Assembly: GCF_900143645.1 (NCBI RefSeq)
Contig: NZ_FRFD01000011.1
Coordinates: 1 to 64,000, forward strand
Direction of reading: 5' to 3'
Length of the DNA stretch: 64,000 bases
Source of the DNA: Anaerocolumna xylanovorans DSM 12503
GTDB lineage: Bacteria; Bacillota; Clostridia; Lachnospirales; Lachnospiraceae
Below are positions 7,661 to 17,554 of the stretch, one piece after another. Made by a program: the position numbers and the translations under genes. Numbering within the stretch: the stretch's first letter is position 1; every line of letters begins with the position of its first letter. The notes under the pieces are model-generated. The model worked only from the letters and a program-made list of their open reading frames with translations, searched no databases and was not told the DNA's origin.

Positions 7661-9241
7661 CTATACCCTTTTCATCAAATCTTTAACAATTTGATCCTTA
7701 TCAATTTTATTGACAGCTGTAAGCGGCCAAAAATCCATTATTTCCAATTGATCCGGAATCTTATATTTAGTTACGCCTTTACTCTCCAGAAATCCCCTGA
7801 TTTCATCATGGGTGAGATCATTATTATCTGTTATTACACATGCGCAGGTCCTGGTCCCCAAAATATTATCCGGCAGCCCTACAACTACGCATTCTCTAAT
7901 ATCCTGATGCTCACAGATATATTCCTCAATTTCAGATGGTATTATTTTCTCTCCGGCCCTGTTAATCTGCTCTCTGACCCTGCCAATTACCTGAATATTT
8001 CCGTCTTTACTTATCCTTGCCTTATCTCCCGTACAAAAAAATCCCTCTTCGGTAAAACGTTCCTTATTGATTTCCGGTAATTTATAGTAGCCCTGCAAAG
8101 TGTAAGGACCCCGTGTAATCAGTTCGCCATATTCACCATTTGGTACTTCATTCCCCTCTTCATCAATAATCCTTATTTCATCAAACTCTGAAATAGGTTT
8201 TCCCTGTGTGGAGATGACAACTTCTTTTGTATCTGTTAATGAAGTACAAGTATTGAGTCCTTCTGCAAGCCCATATATATTTACAAGTTTGCATCCCAGA
8301 AGTGAGTAAACCTTGCCTGCGATTCCTTTTTCAAGAAAAGAACCGCCAACCATAACAAACTGCAATGACGATATATCATAAGTATCATCCCATTCAATTA
8401 CTTCTAAGTACATGCTCAATAAAGCCGGAACTAAAGAAGTAAATGTAACCGAATATTTTTCAATTAACAGAAAGGCTATATCCGGACTTGCATACTGTGA
8501 CATAATAACCGTTCCGCCAACACTTAATGTTCCAAGTATTCCCGGGTTGCCCCATGGAAAATTATGCGGTGCCGGTAAAACAGCTAAATACACGCTGTCT
8601 TCGCTTAACTGGCACCTCTTTGCAAGCTTATAATTTGTATATATATAGTCTCCATGTGTCCGCGGAATTAATTTAGGTATCCCTGTAGTTCCTCCTGACA
8701 GGAGCAGCATTGCGGTGTCCGAAAAAACCGGTTTTTCATATAGAAATTTACTTAGCTCTTCATGAGAATACCTCTTACTCACAGAATCAATATTATCAAT
8801 AATGAACTTAATCTCCGTGCCTTGCTGCAGCTTTCTCGCCATATCACCATAATTGAAGCTCAAAAAGTTATTGTATGTAATATATGCGACAGGCTGCGCC
8901 AATTCAATAATCTTGCCTATTTCATGCTCTCTGTGAGCAGGCAGTAACATTATCGGTATCGCACCAATCTCAAACAGCGCAAAGGCGGCCACCACAAATT
9001 CATTGCAATTTGGCAGCTGCAAGATGATTCTATCCCCCTTACAAATTCCTAATTTCAGCAAGTGGATTGCAGTCGAAAACACTCTTTCCTTCAGCTGATA
9101 GTAGGTTAGCTCTTCATTCTCATCAATTATAGCCACTTTCTTGGGATAAAGTTCACTCCACTCCCTAAGCTTGTCCCCATATGTCTTAAACTGCCAATCC
9201 ATAATTAAATTATAGTCTATACCATACACTTTGCCGGCCAT
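7661..9241 (-). CDS. dhbE: 2,3-dihydroxybenzoate-AMP ligase
   Basis: The 526-residue stand-alone adenylation enzyme activates an aryl acid as its AMP ester and loads it on an aryl carrier protein. The A3 loop LLLSGGTTGIPKLIP, the A5 region NIYGLAEGLN, the A7/A8 segments FCTGDKARIS and GRVREQINRAGEKI, and the A10 Lys in AVNKIDKD are all present. These match DhbE/EntE/YbtE. The complete DHB pathway next door makes 2,3-dihydroxybenzoate the likely substrate. The carrier it charges is probably the N-terminal domain of the NRPS at 26239. GAGGAGAGAAGG precedes the ATG. Confidence 0.92.
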   Translation of the reverse strand: MAGKVYGIDYNLIMDWQFKTYGDKLREWSELYPKKVAIIDENEELTYYQLKERVFSTAIHLLKLGICKGDRIILQLPNCNEFVVAAFALFEIGAIPIMLLPAHREHEIGKIIELAQPVAYITYNNFLSFNYGDMARKLQQGTEIKFIIDNIDSVSKRYSHEELSKFLYEKPVFSDTAMLLLSGGTTGIPKLIPRTHGDYIYTNYKLAKRCQLSEDSVYLAVLPAPHNFPWGNPGILGTLSVGGTVIMSQYASPDIAFLLIEKYSVTFTSLVPALLSMYLEVIEWDDTYDISSLQFVMVGGSFLEKGIAGKVYSLLGCKLVNIYGLAEGLNTCTSLTDTKEVVISTQGKPISEFDEIRIIDEEGNEVPNGEYGELITRGPYTLQGYYKLPEINKERFTEEGFFCTGDKARISKDGNIQVIGRVREQINRAGEKIIPSEIEEYICEHQDIRECVVVGLPDNILGTRTCACVITDNNDLTHDEIRGFLESKGVTKYKIPDQLEIMDFWPLTAVNKIDKDQIVKDLMKRV

Positions 9242-9292
9242 CCTTCTCTCCTCTCAAACATTACGTGAAATCTTGCCTGATATCCCAGATTA

Positions 9293-10465
9293 TCAGTCGA
9301 CCATACTAAATAGCCTTCTAAATAGATTGGTTCTTTCTTTTCCCTCAACATGAACCTTAAAACAAAAATTAGTGACTTTTCGTACACTATCATGAGCCTG
9401 TTCTTTATTAAATAGTTCTTTTTCCTTACGATTGGCCCTAAAAAACCATTCCAGGCGAGATGTTAAAGCGCCACCAAAGGTTAAAAGTTGTCCAGGTATG
9501 ATACATATATTTTTCTTATTTAAAATTTCTTCTACTGTGTCTAAAGCTTCCTGTGTCACGGGAATGGCTTCGTTATGGGCCAAAAGCAGAACTGTTCCAT
9601 CTTTTATTACGCTTAGATTTGAATTCAACAGCTCCCCACCGGTTGTTGTAGCAACTATCAAACCACCTCTGCATAAACACTCATCCGTAAATTTTCCTTT
9701 TATACCAGGTAATATTTTCACACCTTTTCCCCCAAGCTCTTTGGTCAATTCAGGGTTATCATCATAAAACAGGTCGGCTACTGCGATATCTTTGTAACCT
9801 TTTTCCATCAGGTAAGCAAGCACCCCGATTCCGCATGCGCCGTTGGAACCAATTAAAGTAACCGGCCCTGCATAATCTTTACCATATCCCATTGCTTCAA
9901 TAGCCGCTATTATACCTGTAGAGGTATACGATGCCTTTCCGCCGCACCCACCGTCTTCACACCTTATTCCTAACACATTATCGGTATATTGGTATAACAT
10001 GTCGGCCAATCCGGCAAATTTCCCAAAATCAGGGGTGAGCTTAATTACCCCATCCTGATTTTCGAGAAAATCGCCTAGCGTTTTAAACAAAGAGTCAATG
10101 ACCTCTTTATGCCGTGGATGCATAGTATCCAATATGATTGATTCTATTTCTTTTGTTTTAGGCTGTATAATACAGCGGCCTCCGCCTACTATACTATTTG
10201 AAAAACCAATCGGCAGACGCTCCTTGTCCTTTTCAAAAACACCATTTTGAATGGCTTCATTAATAAGCAGATTTTTCAAACCGCTTTCATAATTTCTTAA
10301 ATACGATATCACTTCGTACGCTTGATCCTTACTATAATTATGGGGGACTGTTCTGGTGCCGCCATAATAATAATTAACTTGATCCTGTTTCAGATTTTTT
10401 GCAACCCAAATATCGGCATCCTCATGTTCAATGACATATGTTCCTTCTTTGTATTCCTGATACAT
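9293..10465 (-). CDS. Glu/Leu/Phe/Val dehydrogenase-like protein
   Basis: The 390-residue protein resembles amino-acid dehydrogenases in layout. An N-terminal half contains IVGGGRCIIQP (compare GGGKAVI of leucine dehydrogenase). It is followed by GGKASYTSTGIIAAIEAMG and then a Rossmann segment VTLIGSNGACGIGVLAYL with Asp after the second strand (VADLF). The lysine usual in the GGGK motif is Arg here, so ordinary oxidative deamination is uncertain. It begins three bases from the NRPS stop behind AAAGGAG and is clearly in the operon. It may make or consume an unusual amino acid, or reduce an imine on the NRPS product. Both are inference, and the family call itself is moderate. Confidence 0.55.
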   Translation of the reverse strand: MYQEYKEGTYVIEHEDADIWVAKNLKQDQVNYYYGGTRTVPHNYSKDQAYEVISYLRNYESGLKNLLINEAIQNGVFEKDKERLPIGFSNSIVGGGRCIIQPKTKEIESIILDTMHPRHKEVIDSLFKTLGDFLENQDGVIKLTPDFGKFAGLADMLYQYTDNVLGIRCEDGGCGGKASYTSTGIIAAIEAMGYGKDYAGPVTLIGSNGACGIGVLAYLMEKGYKDIAVADLFYDDNPELTKELGGKGVKILPGIKGKFTDECLCRGGLIVATTTGGELLNSNLSVIKDGTVLLLAHNEAIPVTQEALDTVEEILNKKNICIIPGQLLTFGGALTSRLEWFFRANRKEKELFNKEQAHDSVRKVTNFCFKVHVEGKERTNLFRRLFSMVD

Positions 10466-10467
10466 TT

Positions 10468-13400
10468 TTATCTCCTTTGCCTTTTATCATTTCTTACTTT
10501 TCTTTGTAAGCGTTTTTGTCTTTCCCTTTCATTAATGAACTCTGTTTTTTCTAATTTATTTTCACCTGCATATTTCTGGATTAAATAATCCTCTAACGAT
10601 TTAACGGTTGGATGAGCCAGTATATCCGGTATTGTAATAGCAATGCCTAACTTGTTTTTTAGTTCCCTTTGCAGGCGGTAAAACAACAAGGAATATCCCC
10701 CCAGTTCAAAGAACCCGACATCAATGGGCACATAATCCACCTGCAGAGTTTCTTTCCAAGCAGAAATTATTTTTTCCTGCAGCTCTGAAACATCTTGAAT
10801 GGAGACCTCTTCATTTCCTAAGTTTTCTGGTATGACAAGCTGTTTTCTATCAACTTTTCCGCTGCTGTTCAAAGGTAACTCTTTTACTTGAATAAACTGC
10901 TGCGGAATAACCCCTTCAACTAAATAGTTCTTCATATGATCTTTCAGTTCATCAGCAGGTATTGGACTTTCGGTATAGGTAGTGTAAAAAATGGCTGTTC
11001 GAAGCTTATCCTCCGCTTTTTGTATCTTCATAGCACAATTTCTAATTCTGGTATCTGACAATAAAACTTGTTCCACTTCCTCCATTTCAATACGCTGCCC
11101 ACTGATTTTAATCTGATTATCAGCTCTTCCAACAAATATTAAATCACCATTCTCTGACCACCGTCCTATATCACCGCTGTCGTACATATAGCACCCCGGG
11201 CAAAATGGATCCTCAAGCAAACCAGATTCCTCCTTGGAACACTTTGTATAACCAGAAAATATACCATATCCCGATAACCATATATGACCATTTTCCATTG
11301 GCTTACACAATTCATTTTTCTCATTGAGAATGTAAATTCTCCTGTTATATACCGGTTTACCTATTGGAATTTCACCGCTTACCAACTCATCCCGGGATAC
11401 AATATGCCAAGTAGATATAGCACTGCACTCAGCTGGGCCATACATGTTGACAATCTCACAGTGGAAATCGGGATTCTCCCTCCATGCAAGGATCTCTTTG
11501 GTCTGGAACTTTTCCCCTCCGCTAAGCATATACCTTACAGATTCTAATTCCTCATACCCATTCTTTTTTGACTCTTTTAATATTTCTGTTAACATGCTTG
11601 GAACGCACGCTAAATGAGTGACCTTAAAATCTCTGATAATCCCTACAATCGTATCGACTTCGTATAGGTTATCTACAGCTGTAATGACCGTTCCGCCTCT
11701 AAGAATCGGCGTAAAAATCGTCTTAATTGACCCGTCAAACCCAAAGTTACTCAATAAAATTTTCCTGGATCCATAGTCTATTTTAAAGGTATCCCCATAC
11801 CATTTGCATACATTTGAAAGATGCTTTTGATGGATTGGCACTCCCTTCGGTCTTCCCGTTGTCCCGGAAGTATAGATAATATATGCCAGCTGATCCGCTT
11901 TTTCGTATAAAGGCGGTATTTTTTTGACAAGGCACATCTCTTCCTTTGTAACCGTATACACAGGAATACTTACTTTGTATGAGAGCGGCACTGTTGTCAA
12001 TAGAAATTCAGCCTCGCTGTCGCTTAATATATATTCCGCTCTCTGCACCGGACAATTGCAGTCTACCGGTACATACGTTGCTCCTATATATAAGATCCCG
12101 TATATAGCTGCAAATGTAATAGGCGTATGCTGGCAAAATAAAGCAACCCTTTGCCCTGGCTGCACATCCTTATCCTTTAGAAATTCAGCAAAAAAGAGAA
12201 CTTGCTCATGCAATTCTTTGTAACTTAAAGTGCCGAATCTACCGGTTACTGCAATAGCATCCGGATAAGCGTTCACACTTTCTATAAATTGCTGTGCAAT
12301 ATTTTCTTCTCTAATATCCGCTATCTCTCCCTGCCATCTTTCCATTTCTACTGAAATGTCCGGAAATTGAGGCTGTTGATTCATCAATTGAGTGATTTTT
12401 TTATTTCCTTCGTTTATAAAACACTTTATTGATGCAATATAGGCATCTCTTAATCTGTTTAACGATTCTGTGGATGCATAATAATTGCCAGAATACATAT
12501 TACAGATGTATTCCTGATCTACTTTGTTAATGAAAACATGAAGATTGTTAGCATTTACCGCCTGTTTTTCTGTCACATATCTTAAACTTCCGTATGGTGT
12601 CTGATTCTGTGAATCTATCATATTAAATGTAATTCCCTTATGTATTTGATCTAACAGTACATGTAACTTTTCCTTACGCACATTTTCGATATATGCCTCA
12701 GAAATTTGATCAAAGGCATTCAATACACTCTCTTTAACTTCTCCAAGCATCTCCCTGAATGAAAAGTCCCTGTTTATACTGTTTTTTATAAATATCTTAC
12801 TAATAAATAATCCAACGGTATTCTCGTAATCTCCCAGCGATCTATCGGAAGCAGGAACAGAAACATATATATTCCTTTCGTCCGTGAGCATGTAAAGTGT
12901 AAGTATAAAAGCTGTAAGCATACCATTAAACAAAGAGGTTTCACAGTTATTGCATACCTTCATCATGCGGTCAATATCACTCTGGTCAAATCGAAATTCT
13001 GCCGCAGCGAACTTTTCCTTGCTTTTAGGGCCAGGCAGACTTAACTCTTTATACCTTCTTATATCCTCTGCCGCTACTATGCATTGCTCTTTTTTCTGCT
13101 CAAATTTTTTCTTAATATATAAAAAATAAGAAGTACTTTTAGCAACATCATCTCCGCCATTATAGGCCTCTAATATTCTGTTAAACAGAATAAGAAAAGC
13201 TTGCTCATCTGCTATGATGTGATGCATGGTAAGAACAAGAGAGCAGTGGTTTTTTCCGATTTCAATTAAACAAACTCTAAAGAGCTGTTCTCCACTAATA
13301 TCGAAATAGTCATCCGTAAACATCTTTCTATACTCAACCGCTTTATCGTGGCCTGACACCCGCAAAATCTGAAGAATTGCCTGTGCACTATCTTTGTTTA

Positions 13401-16400
13401 CTTTCTGATATGGCAAGCCATCTTCGCCCTGGTAGAATTGCAAGCCCATGACTTCTTCTTCTGAAACCACTTTCTGCAGCGCATGCTCCAAGGCTCTATG
13501 ATCGAGGATATAATCAAAATCCATGTAAGCAGAAAGAGTATATCTGGAATCATGATGCATCATTTCATAAGTCCATATTTCTTGCTGGGTGAGAGTCAAT
13601 CTGTAACCCTCTGTTTTATATCTGTATAAATCCTGCACATCTATGTCCGGCTTTTCCTGCGGCAGCCTTTCAGCAATAATGTCAGCCCAGTCCTTTATAA
13701 AGGGATTATTCAATATTTCAAAGACTTTTAAAGACACTCCAAAGGTGTTTCTTATTCTGCTAATCAGCCGAATTGCAGAAATTGAATTTCCACCCAAAGC
13801 AAAAAAGCTTTCTGTCAGAGTAACGGATGTACCTAAAATTTGTGTACAAATATTTGTAAGCTCATTCACAATAGAATTTTCTGTTCCTGTGTTTTGTTTA
13901 TTATCCTCTGGTAACTCTTTCTTTCCTAACTCACTACGATCGATTTTTCCATTTCCTGTTATCGGAAGCTCGTCCAAACGAATAAAACCGGATGGATACA
14001 TGTAGTAAGGTATATATTTCTCAAGATATTCCATAAACTCTTGTCTGGAGATTTCTCTATTACTTGTATAATAGGCAATAATACGTTTTGATTTGTTTAA
14101 TACTGCAACACACGTATTCACGGCATCATAGGCATTTAAAATATGCTCAATCCCCATCAGCTCAATCCTCTTGCCATTTACCTTACATTGGTAGTCTGCA
14201 CGGCCTGTAAAAATTATCCCCCTGTCTGAATAATACCCACGGTCACCAGACTTATATAATCGCCTTCCATTCATGGTGACAAAGCTTTTATTGGTTTCTT
14301 CCGGCAATCCGGCATACTCCTTGGCAACACCAATCCCCTCAATAAACATTTCTCCTTCGATACCAGGAGGACAAATCTCCATACACGCATTCAATATATA
14401 GTACCGTGTATTCGGAAACGGCTTACCATATGGAATGATTTTTTCCTCAATATCTTCCTCCGTCACTTCATGTGAAATGTTCCATAAAGTCGTTTCAGAC
14501 GGCCCCCCAACACTTATTTTCCGGGCACTTGCAAATATTGCGTTCAACTCTTTAATTGTCTTAGCACGAACCCAATCACCGCCAAGGAATATAAGACGCA
14601 ATGCACTGTTCGCTGCATCTTTCATAATTTTCTTATCTTCAAGAAGCATTTCTATAAAAGCAGGAACTGAATTCCAAATGGTAACATGATATTTCTTCAT
14701 CAGTTCGAGCCAATGTTCAGGCTCTCTCACCTTTTTATCATCCGGTATTACAATCGTTCCGCCGGATATCAGCATCCCAAATATATCAAACAAGGACATA
14801 TCGTGACAGTAATTGGTAATTGCAAGTGTTTTATCCCTGCTATCTACGCTATATTGATTAATAGTGTGTATTAAACAATTTAACAGTCCCGCCTCTTTAA
14901 GCACTACGCTTTTAGGATAGCCGGTAGTGCCAGAAGTATTAATAATACAAAATTCTTCATCAGCACTTAACTTTAGCGCCATATTTCCAGCCTTTTGATC
15001 TGATAAATCAATTTGATCAATTCTAACCCAGTCTACAATTTCCTCCAGTCCTTCATATCGTTCAGGCTTATACATGTCTGTAACCAGAAGAGAAATACCG
15101 GCATTTTCCAAACAATATTTTATGCTTTCAACCGGCATGTCTGTCTCAATTGGCATAAACACATAACTGCCAAGTACGCAGGCTAATTCACATACCACTT
15201 GCCAATAGCTTTTTGTGAGCATCAGGCCAATCCTTCGGTTTCCTGAAATATTTTTTCTGCTATTCAAATGGCATAGTACGGCTTGTGACAAACCTTTCAG
15301 TTCTCCATAGGTTAACGTACCGCAGCAATATTCAACAGCTGTCTCATTCAAGTTCTTTTCTATGGAGTTTAGCAGGTAATAATTGATCCCTCGATACGAA
15401 TCAGCGAGTAATTCATCCTTCTGTGTATCATTTATACTGTTTATTAGATTACTTTCTTTTGGAGAAAGCGGGGTGGAGTTTTCTGTATCAAGACCATATT
15501 CTGCTAACATCTCAAGGGTACTTATAAAACAATCCGCTATACTCTGCAAAATTATTTCATCAAACATACCCTCAACGCAATCCATTGTATACAAGATATT
15601 GTCCTGGCAATGCATGATTATCGTATCAATCCAGACCTGACTGGTATGTGTTTTGGAATATCTCTTAACAAGTTCTTTTTCTCTTTCAAAGGGTATATCC
15701 AAGGTACTTGTGAATACAACCGGGGCCACTAAACTTCCCCCATGTACCTTTCTATACTCCCCTGTAACCTCAACTCCGGAAATGCTCCCGTGTTCGATTG
15801 CTTCAAACAACTGGTACTGCACTCTTTTCGCTGTTTCAAGAAAGGTTTCATTTTCTTTATCCGTATAGTGGAATAATATAAAATCCGAAAATTCTCCAAC
15901 TAACTTCTTAATGTCTGCATGCAGCGGCGGCCTATTCGATACTGGGACATTCAAAATAAACTCCTGCCTGTTACTATACCGTGAAATTGCTTTTGCATAT
16001 GCAGTAATCATTACGGCAAAAGTTGAAATTCTCATCTTCACCGATTGGCTGCATATCTTATGATATTTATCCTTGGAAAAGACTCTTACAATCTGTTCCG
16101 TCTCTACCGCCTTTTCTTTGCCTGCATTCTTTTTCTGTGGTATTTCAGGCGGCCCCGGCATGTCTTTTATCTTTTCCCTCCAATAAGCCTTATCTCTTTC
16201 ATAATCTTCACTTCCTTTTAAACTGCTTAAATACTGGCAATAATTTTCAAACTGATATTGGAATTGATACGGATGCGCATTTTCCTCACAATAAAAGAAA
16301 TCTAAATCTTTAATTATTATTTCATGACTCCACCCGTCGACAATGATACCGTCATGTGAAAAATGGATTATTGCTTCCTTTTGACTGATTCTTGTCGTTT

Positions 16401-16767
16401 CAAAATAAACCAGCGGAGGATGGACTAAATCATACTCTTTACGAAAAATTTCATTTCTTTTTGCTTCAAGATAATATGCTTTTTCATCTTCCCCCATGTT
16501 AGATATATCATTATAGGGAACTGTTATTTTACAATCATCCATAATTTGCTGCATGCCGTCTGCAAACCTGCATCTCAACATTTCATGACTCAATATAAGC
16601 TTTTCTACCGCTCTTTCAAATCTTTCATGATTATAATTTACACACATCAATTCTGAATAAGCGTGCGTTGGATTTCCTCCAAGCTCGACTTCCTGCTGTC
16701 TTCCGATAAAGTATGATGACTGCAAATCAGTCAACGGAAATGATTTCTCTTTTGTGAATGAGTTCAT
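10468..16767 (-). CDS. Two-module NRPS: Cy-A-PCP-C-A-PCP
   Basis: About 2099 residues. The N-terminal heterocyclisation (Cy) domain keeps DxxxxD (DGIIVD, about 139-144) and a variant of the SQTPQVWID motif (THTSQVWID). The first A domain (about 490-940) has INTSGTTG, NSVPAF and FLGGDW; its pocket is Cys/Thr-like but not a clean Cys code. The first PCP Ser is in LGGNSISA (about 995). A normal C domain follows with HHIIADE (about 1182), then a second A domain with YTSGTTGRPKG, an unassigned pocket (FGFDGSIK) and PCP Ser in LGGYSLL (about 2026). There is no thioesterase; a Lys/Arg-rich tail of about 35 residues ends the protein. The start at 16767 follows GGAAGAAGGG and overlaps the thioesterase gene by 41 bases. 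Confidence 0.9.
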   Translation of the reverse strand: MNSFTKEKSFPLTDLQSSYFIGRQQEVELGGNPTHAYSELMCVNYNHERFERAVEKLILSHEMLRCRFADGMQQIMDDCKITVPYNDISNMGEDEKAYYLEAKRNEIFRKEYDLVHPPLVYFETTRISQKEAIIHFSHDGIIVDGWSHEIIIKDLDFFYCEENAHPYQFQYQFENYCQYLSSLKGSEDYERDKAYWREKIKDMPGPPEIPQKKNAGKEKAVETEQIVRVFSKDKYHKICSQSVKMRISTFAVMITAYAKAISRYSNRQEFILNVPVSNRPPLHADIKKLVGEFSDFILFHYTDKENETFLETAKRVQYQLFEAIEHGSISGVEVTGEYRKVHGGSLVAPVVFTSTLDIPFEREKELVKRYSKTHTSQVWIDTIIMHCQDNILYTMDCVEGMFDEIILQSIADCFISTLEMLAEYGLDTENSTPLSPKESNLINSINDTQKDELLADSYRGINYYLLNSIEKNLNETAVEYCCGTLTYGELKGLSQAVLCHLNSRKNISGNRRIGLMLTKSYWQVVCELACVLGSYVFMPIETDMPVESIKYCLENAGISLLVTDMYKPERYEGLEEIVDWVRIDQIDLSDQKAGNMALKLSADEEFCIINTSGTTGYPKSVVLKEAGLLNCLIHTINQYSVDSRDKTLAITNYCHDMSLFDIFGMLISGGTIVIPDDKKVREPEHWLELMKKYHVTIWNSVPAFIEMLLEDKKIMKDAANSALRLIFLGGDWVRAKTIKELNAIFASARKISVGGPSETTLWNISHEVTEEDIEEKIIPYGKPFPNTRYYILNACMEICPPGIEGEMFIEGIGVAKEYAGLPEETNKSFVTMNGRRLYKSGDRGYYSDRGIIFTGRADYQCKVNGKRIELMGIEHILNAYDAVNTCVAVLNKSKRIIAYYTSNREISRQEFMEYLEKYIPYYMYPSGFIRLDELPITGNGKIDRSELGKKELPEDNKQNTGTENSIVNELTNICTQILGTSVTLTESFFALGGNSISAIRLISRIRNTFGVSLKVFEILNNPFIKDWADIIAERLPQEKPDIDVQDLYRYKTEGYRLTLTQQEIWTYEMMHHDSRYTLSAYMDFDYILDHRALEHALQKVVSEEEVMGLQFYQGEDGLPYQKVNKDSAQAILQILRVSGHDKAVEYRKMFTDDYFDISGEQLFRVCLIEIGKNHCSLVLTMHHIIADEQAFLILFNRILEAYNGGDDVAKSTSYFLYIKKKFEQKKEQCIVAAEDIRRYKELSLPGPKSKEKFAAAEFRFDQSDIDRMMKVCNNCETSLFNGMLTAFILTLYMLTDERNIYVSVPASDRSLGDYENTVGLFISKIFIKNSINRDFSFREMLGEVKESVLNAFDQISEAYIENVRKEKLHVLLDQIHKGITFNMIDSQNQTPYGSLRYVTEKQAVNANNLHVFINKVDQEYICNMYSGNYYASTESLNRLRDAYIASIKCFINEGNKKITQLMNQQPQFPDISVEMERWQGEIADIREENIAQQFIESVNAYPDAIAVTGRFGTLSYKELHEQVLFFAEFLKDKDVQPGQRVALFCQHTPITFAAIYGILYIGATYVPVDCNCPVQRAEYILSDSEAEFLLTTVPLSYKVSIPVYTVTKEEMCLVKKIPPLYEKADQLAYIIYTSGTTGRPKGVPIHQKHLSNVCKWYGDTFKIDYGSRKILLSNFGFDGSIKTIFTPILRGGTVITAVDNLYEVDTIVGIIRDFKVTHLACVPSMLTEILKESKKNGYEELESVRYMLSGGEKFQTKEILAWRENPDFHCEIVNMYGPAECSAISTWHIVSRDELVSGEIPIGKPVYNRRIYILNEKNELCKPMENGHIWLSGYGIFSGYTKCSKEESGLLEDPFCPGCYMYDSGDIGRWSENGDLIFVGRADNQIKISGQRIEMEEVEQVLLSDTRIRNCAMKIQKAEDKLRTAIFYTTYTESPIPADELKDHMKNYLVEGVIPQQFIQVKELPLNSSGKVDRKQLVIPENLGNEEVSIQDVSELQEKIISAWKETLQVDYVPIDVGFFELGGYSLLFYRLQRELKNKLGIAITIPDILAHPTVKSLEDYLIQKYAGENKLEKTEFINERERQKRLQRKVRNDKRQRR

Positions 16768-17536
16768 CCAATCCCTTCTTCCTGTGCTCTTTAATCGTTT
16801 CACTACTAATAATTTTCAAAATCTTCTCAGCATTATCGTCAATGAAAAAATGCTGACCAGGAAAACTTAAAGATTCAAATCCTTTGTTTGTGAAGTTCAT
16901 CCATTCATTGATATCTTCTTTTTCTTTTATAAACGGATCATTATCGCCCGTTAACGCAATTATCGGCGAATCTACACTATGAACTTCCCCCAAACTATAT
17001 TGCTGGCAAAGGTGAAAATCGTTTCGGATTATTGGAATATAATAATCAAGAAAATCTTGATTCTCCATCAGCTGGGCACTTATCTGCCCATAATCCCTTA
17101 ACAGCAGACATAACTCCTCCACAGACATTTTCATAACATCCTTTTTGCTGCTGATATGGTCTGGACAGCTTGGTGCCGCACATCCGGATACGATTAACTT
17201 CTGTGCTTTTTTGCCATAGAGCTTTTCTAACTTCCTTGCCACTTCATAAGCGATAATAGCTCCCATACTATGGCCGAACAGGATAAATGGCTTATCGAAT
17301 AATTCAGTGGTATCCCTCACAAATAGATGTGCAATTTCTTGTATACTGCCAGGCATTGACTCGTTTATCCTATGTTCTCTCATAGGGAGCTGAACTGCAC
17401 ATACATCTATTGTTGGATTTAGATATTCCTTCCATTTGCTAAAATATACAGCACTCCCGCCTGCATAATGAAAACAAAACAATCGGATTACGGAACTGTC
17501 CTCAACTCTGGAGTGTGCAATCCATTTATTATGCAT
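16727..17536 (-). CDS. Type II thioesterase (GrsT/YbtT-like)
   Basis: This alpha/beta hydrolase has about 269 residues. It shows the family opening RLFCFHYAGGSA, the nucleophile elbow FGHSMGA with catalytic Ser, and a C-terminal FPGQHFFI containing the catalytic His. It is expected to strip wrongly loaded or stalled acyl groups from carrier domains of the neighbouring NRPS and PKS. Because the assembly line here lacks an in-line thioesterase, it is also a candidate for releasing the product. The ATG at 17536 follows AAGGGGG; a GTG two codons earlier is an alternative start. The gene overlaps the next NRPS gene. Confidence 0.9.
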   Translation of the reverse strand: MHNKWIAHSRVEDSSVIRLFCFHYAGGSAVYFSKWKEYLNPTIDVCAVQLPMREHRINESMPGSIQEIAHLFVRDTTELFDKPFILFGHSMGAIIAYEVARKLEKLYGKKAQKLIVSGCAAPSCPDHISSKKDVMKMSVEELCLLLRDYGQISAQLMENQDFLDYYIPIIRNDFHLCQQYSLGEVHSVDSPIIALTGDNDPFIKEKEDINEWMNFTNKGFESLSFPGQHFFIDDNAEKILKIISSETIKEHRKKGLDELIHKREIISVD

Positions 17537-17554
17537 CTTCACATCCCCCTTACT

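Noticed and set aside
7691..8080. Plus-strand 129-residue frame, and a 170-residue frame at 49027-49539
   Set aside because: They lie fully inside strongly supported minus-strand genes (DHB ligase and pyruvyl transferase fusion), have no ribosome site and show no family resemblance.
5719..9241. Salicylate rather than 2,3-dihydroxybenzoate starter
   Set aside because: The synthase matches isochorismate synthases, and both isochorismatase and DHB dehydrogenase are adjacent, so salicylate is not needed or predicted.
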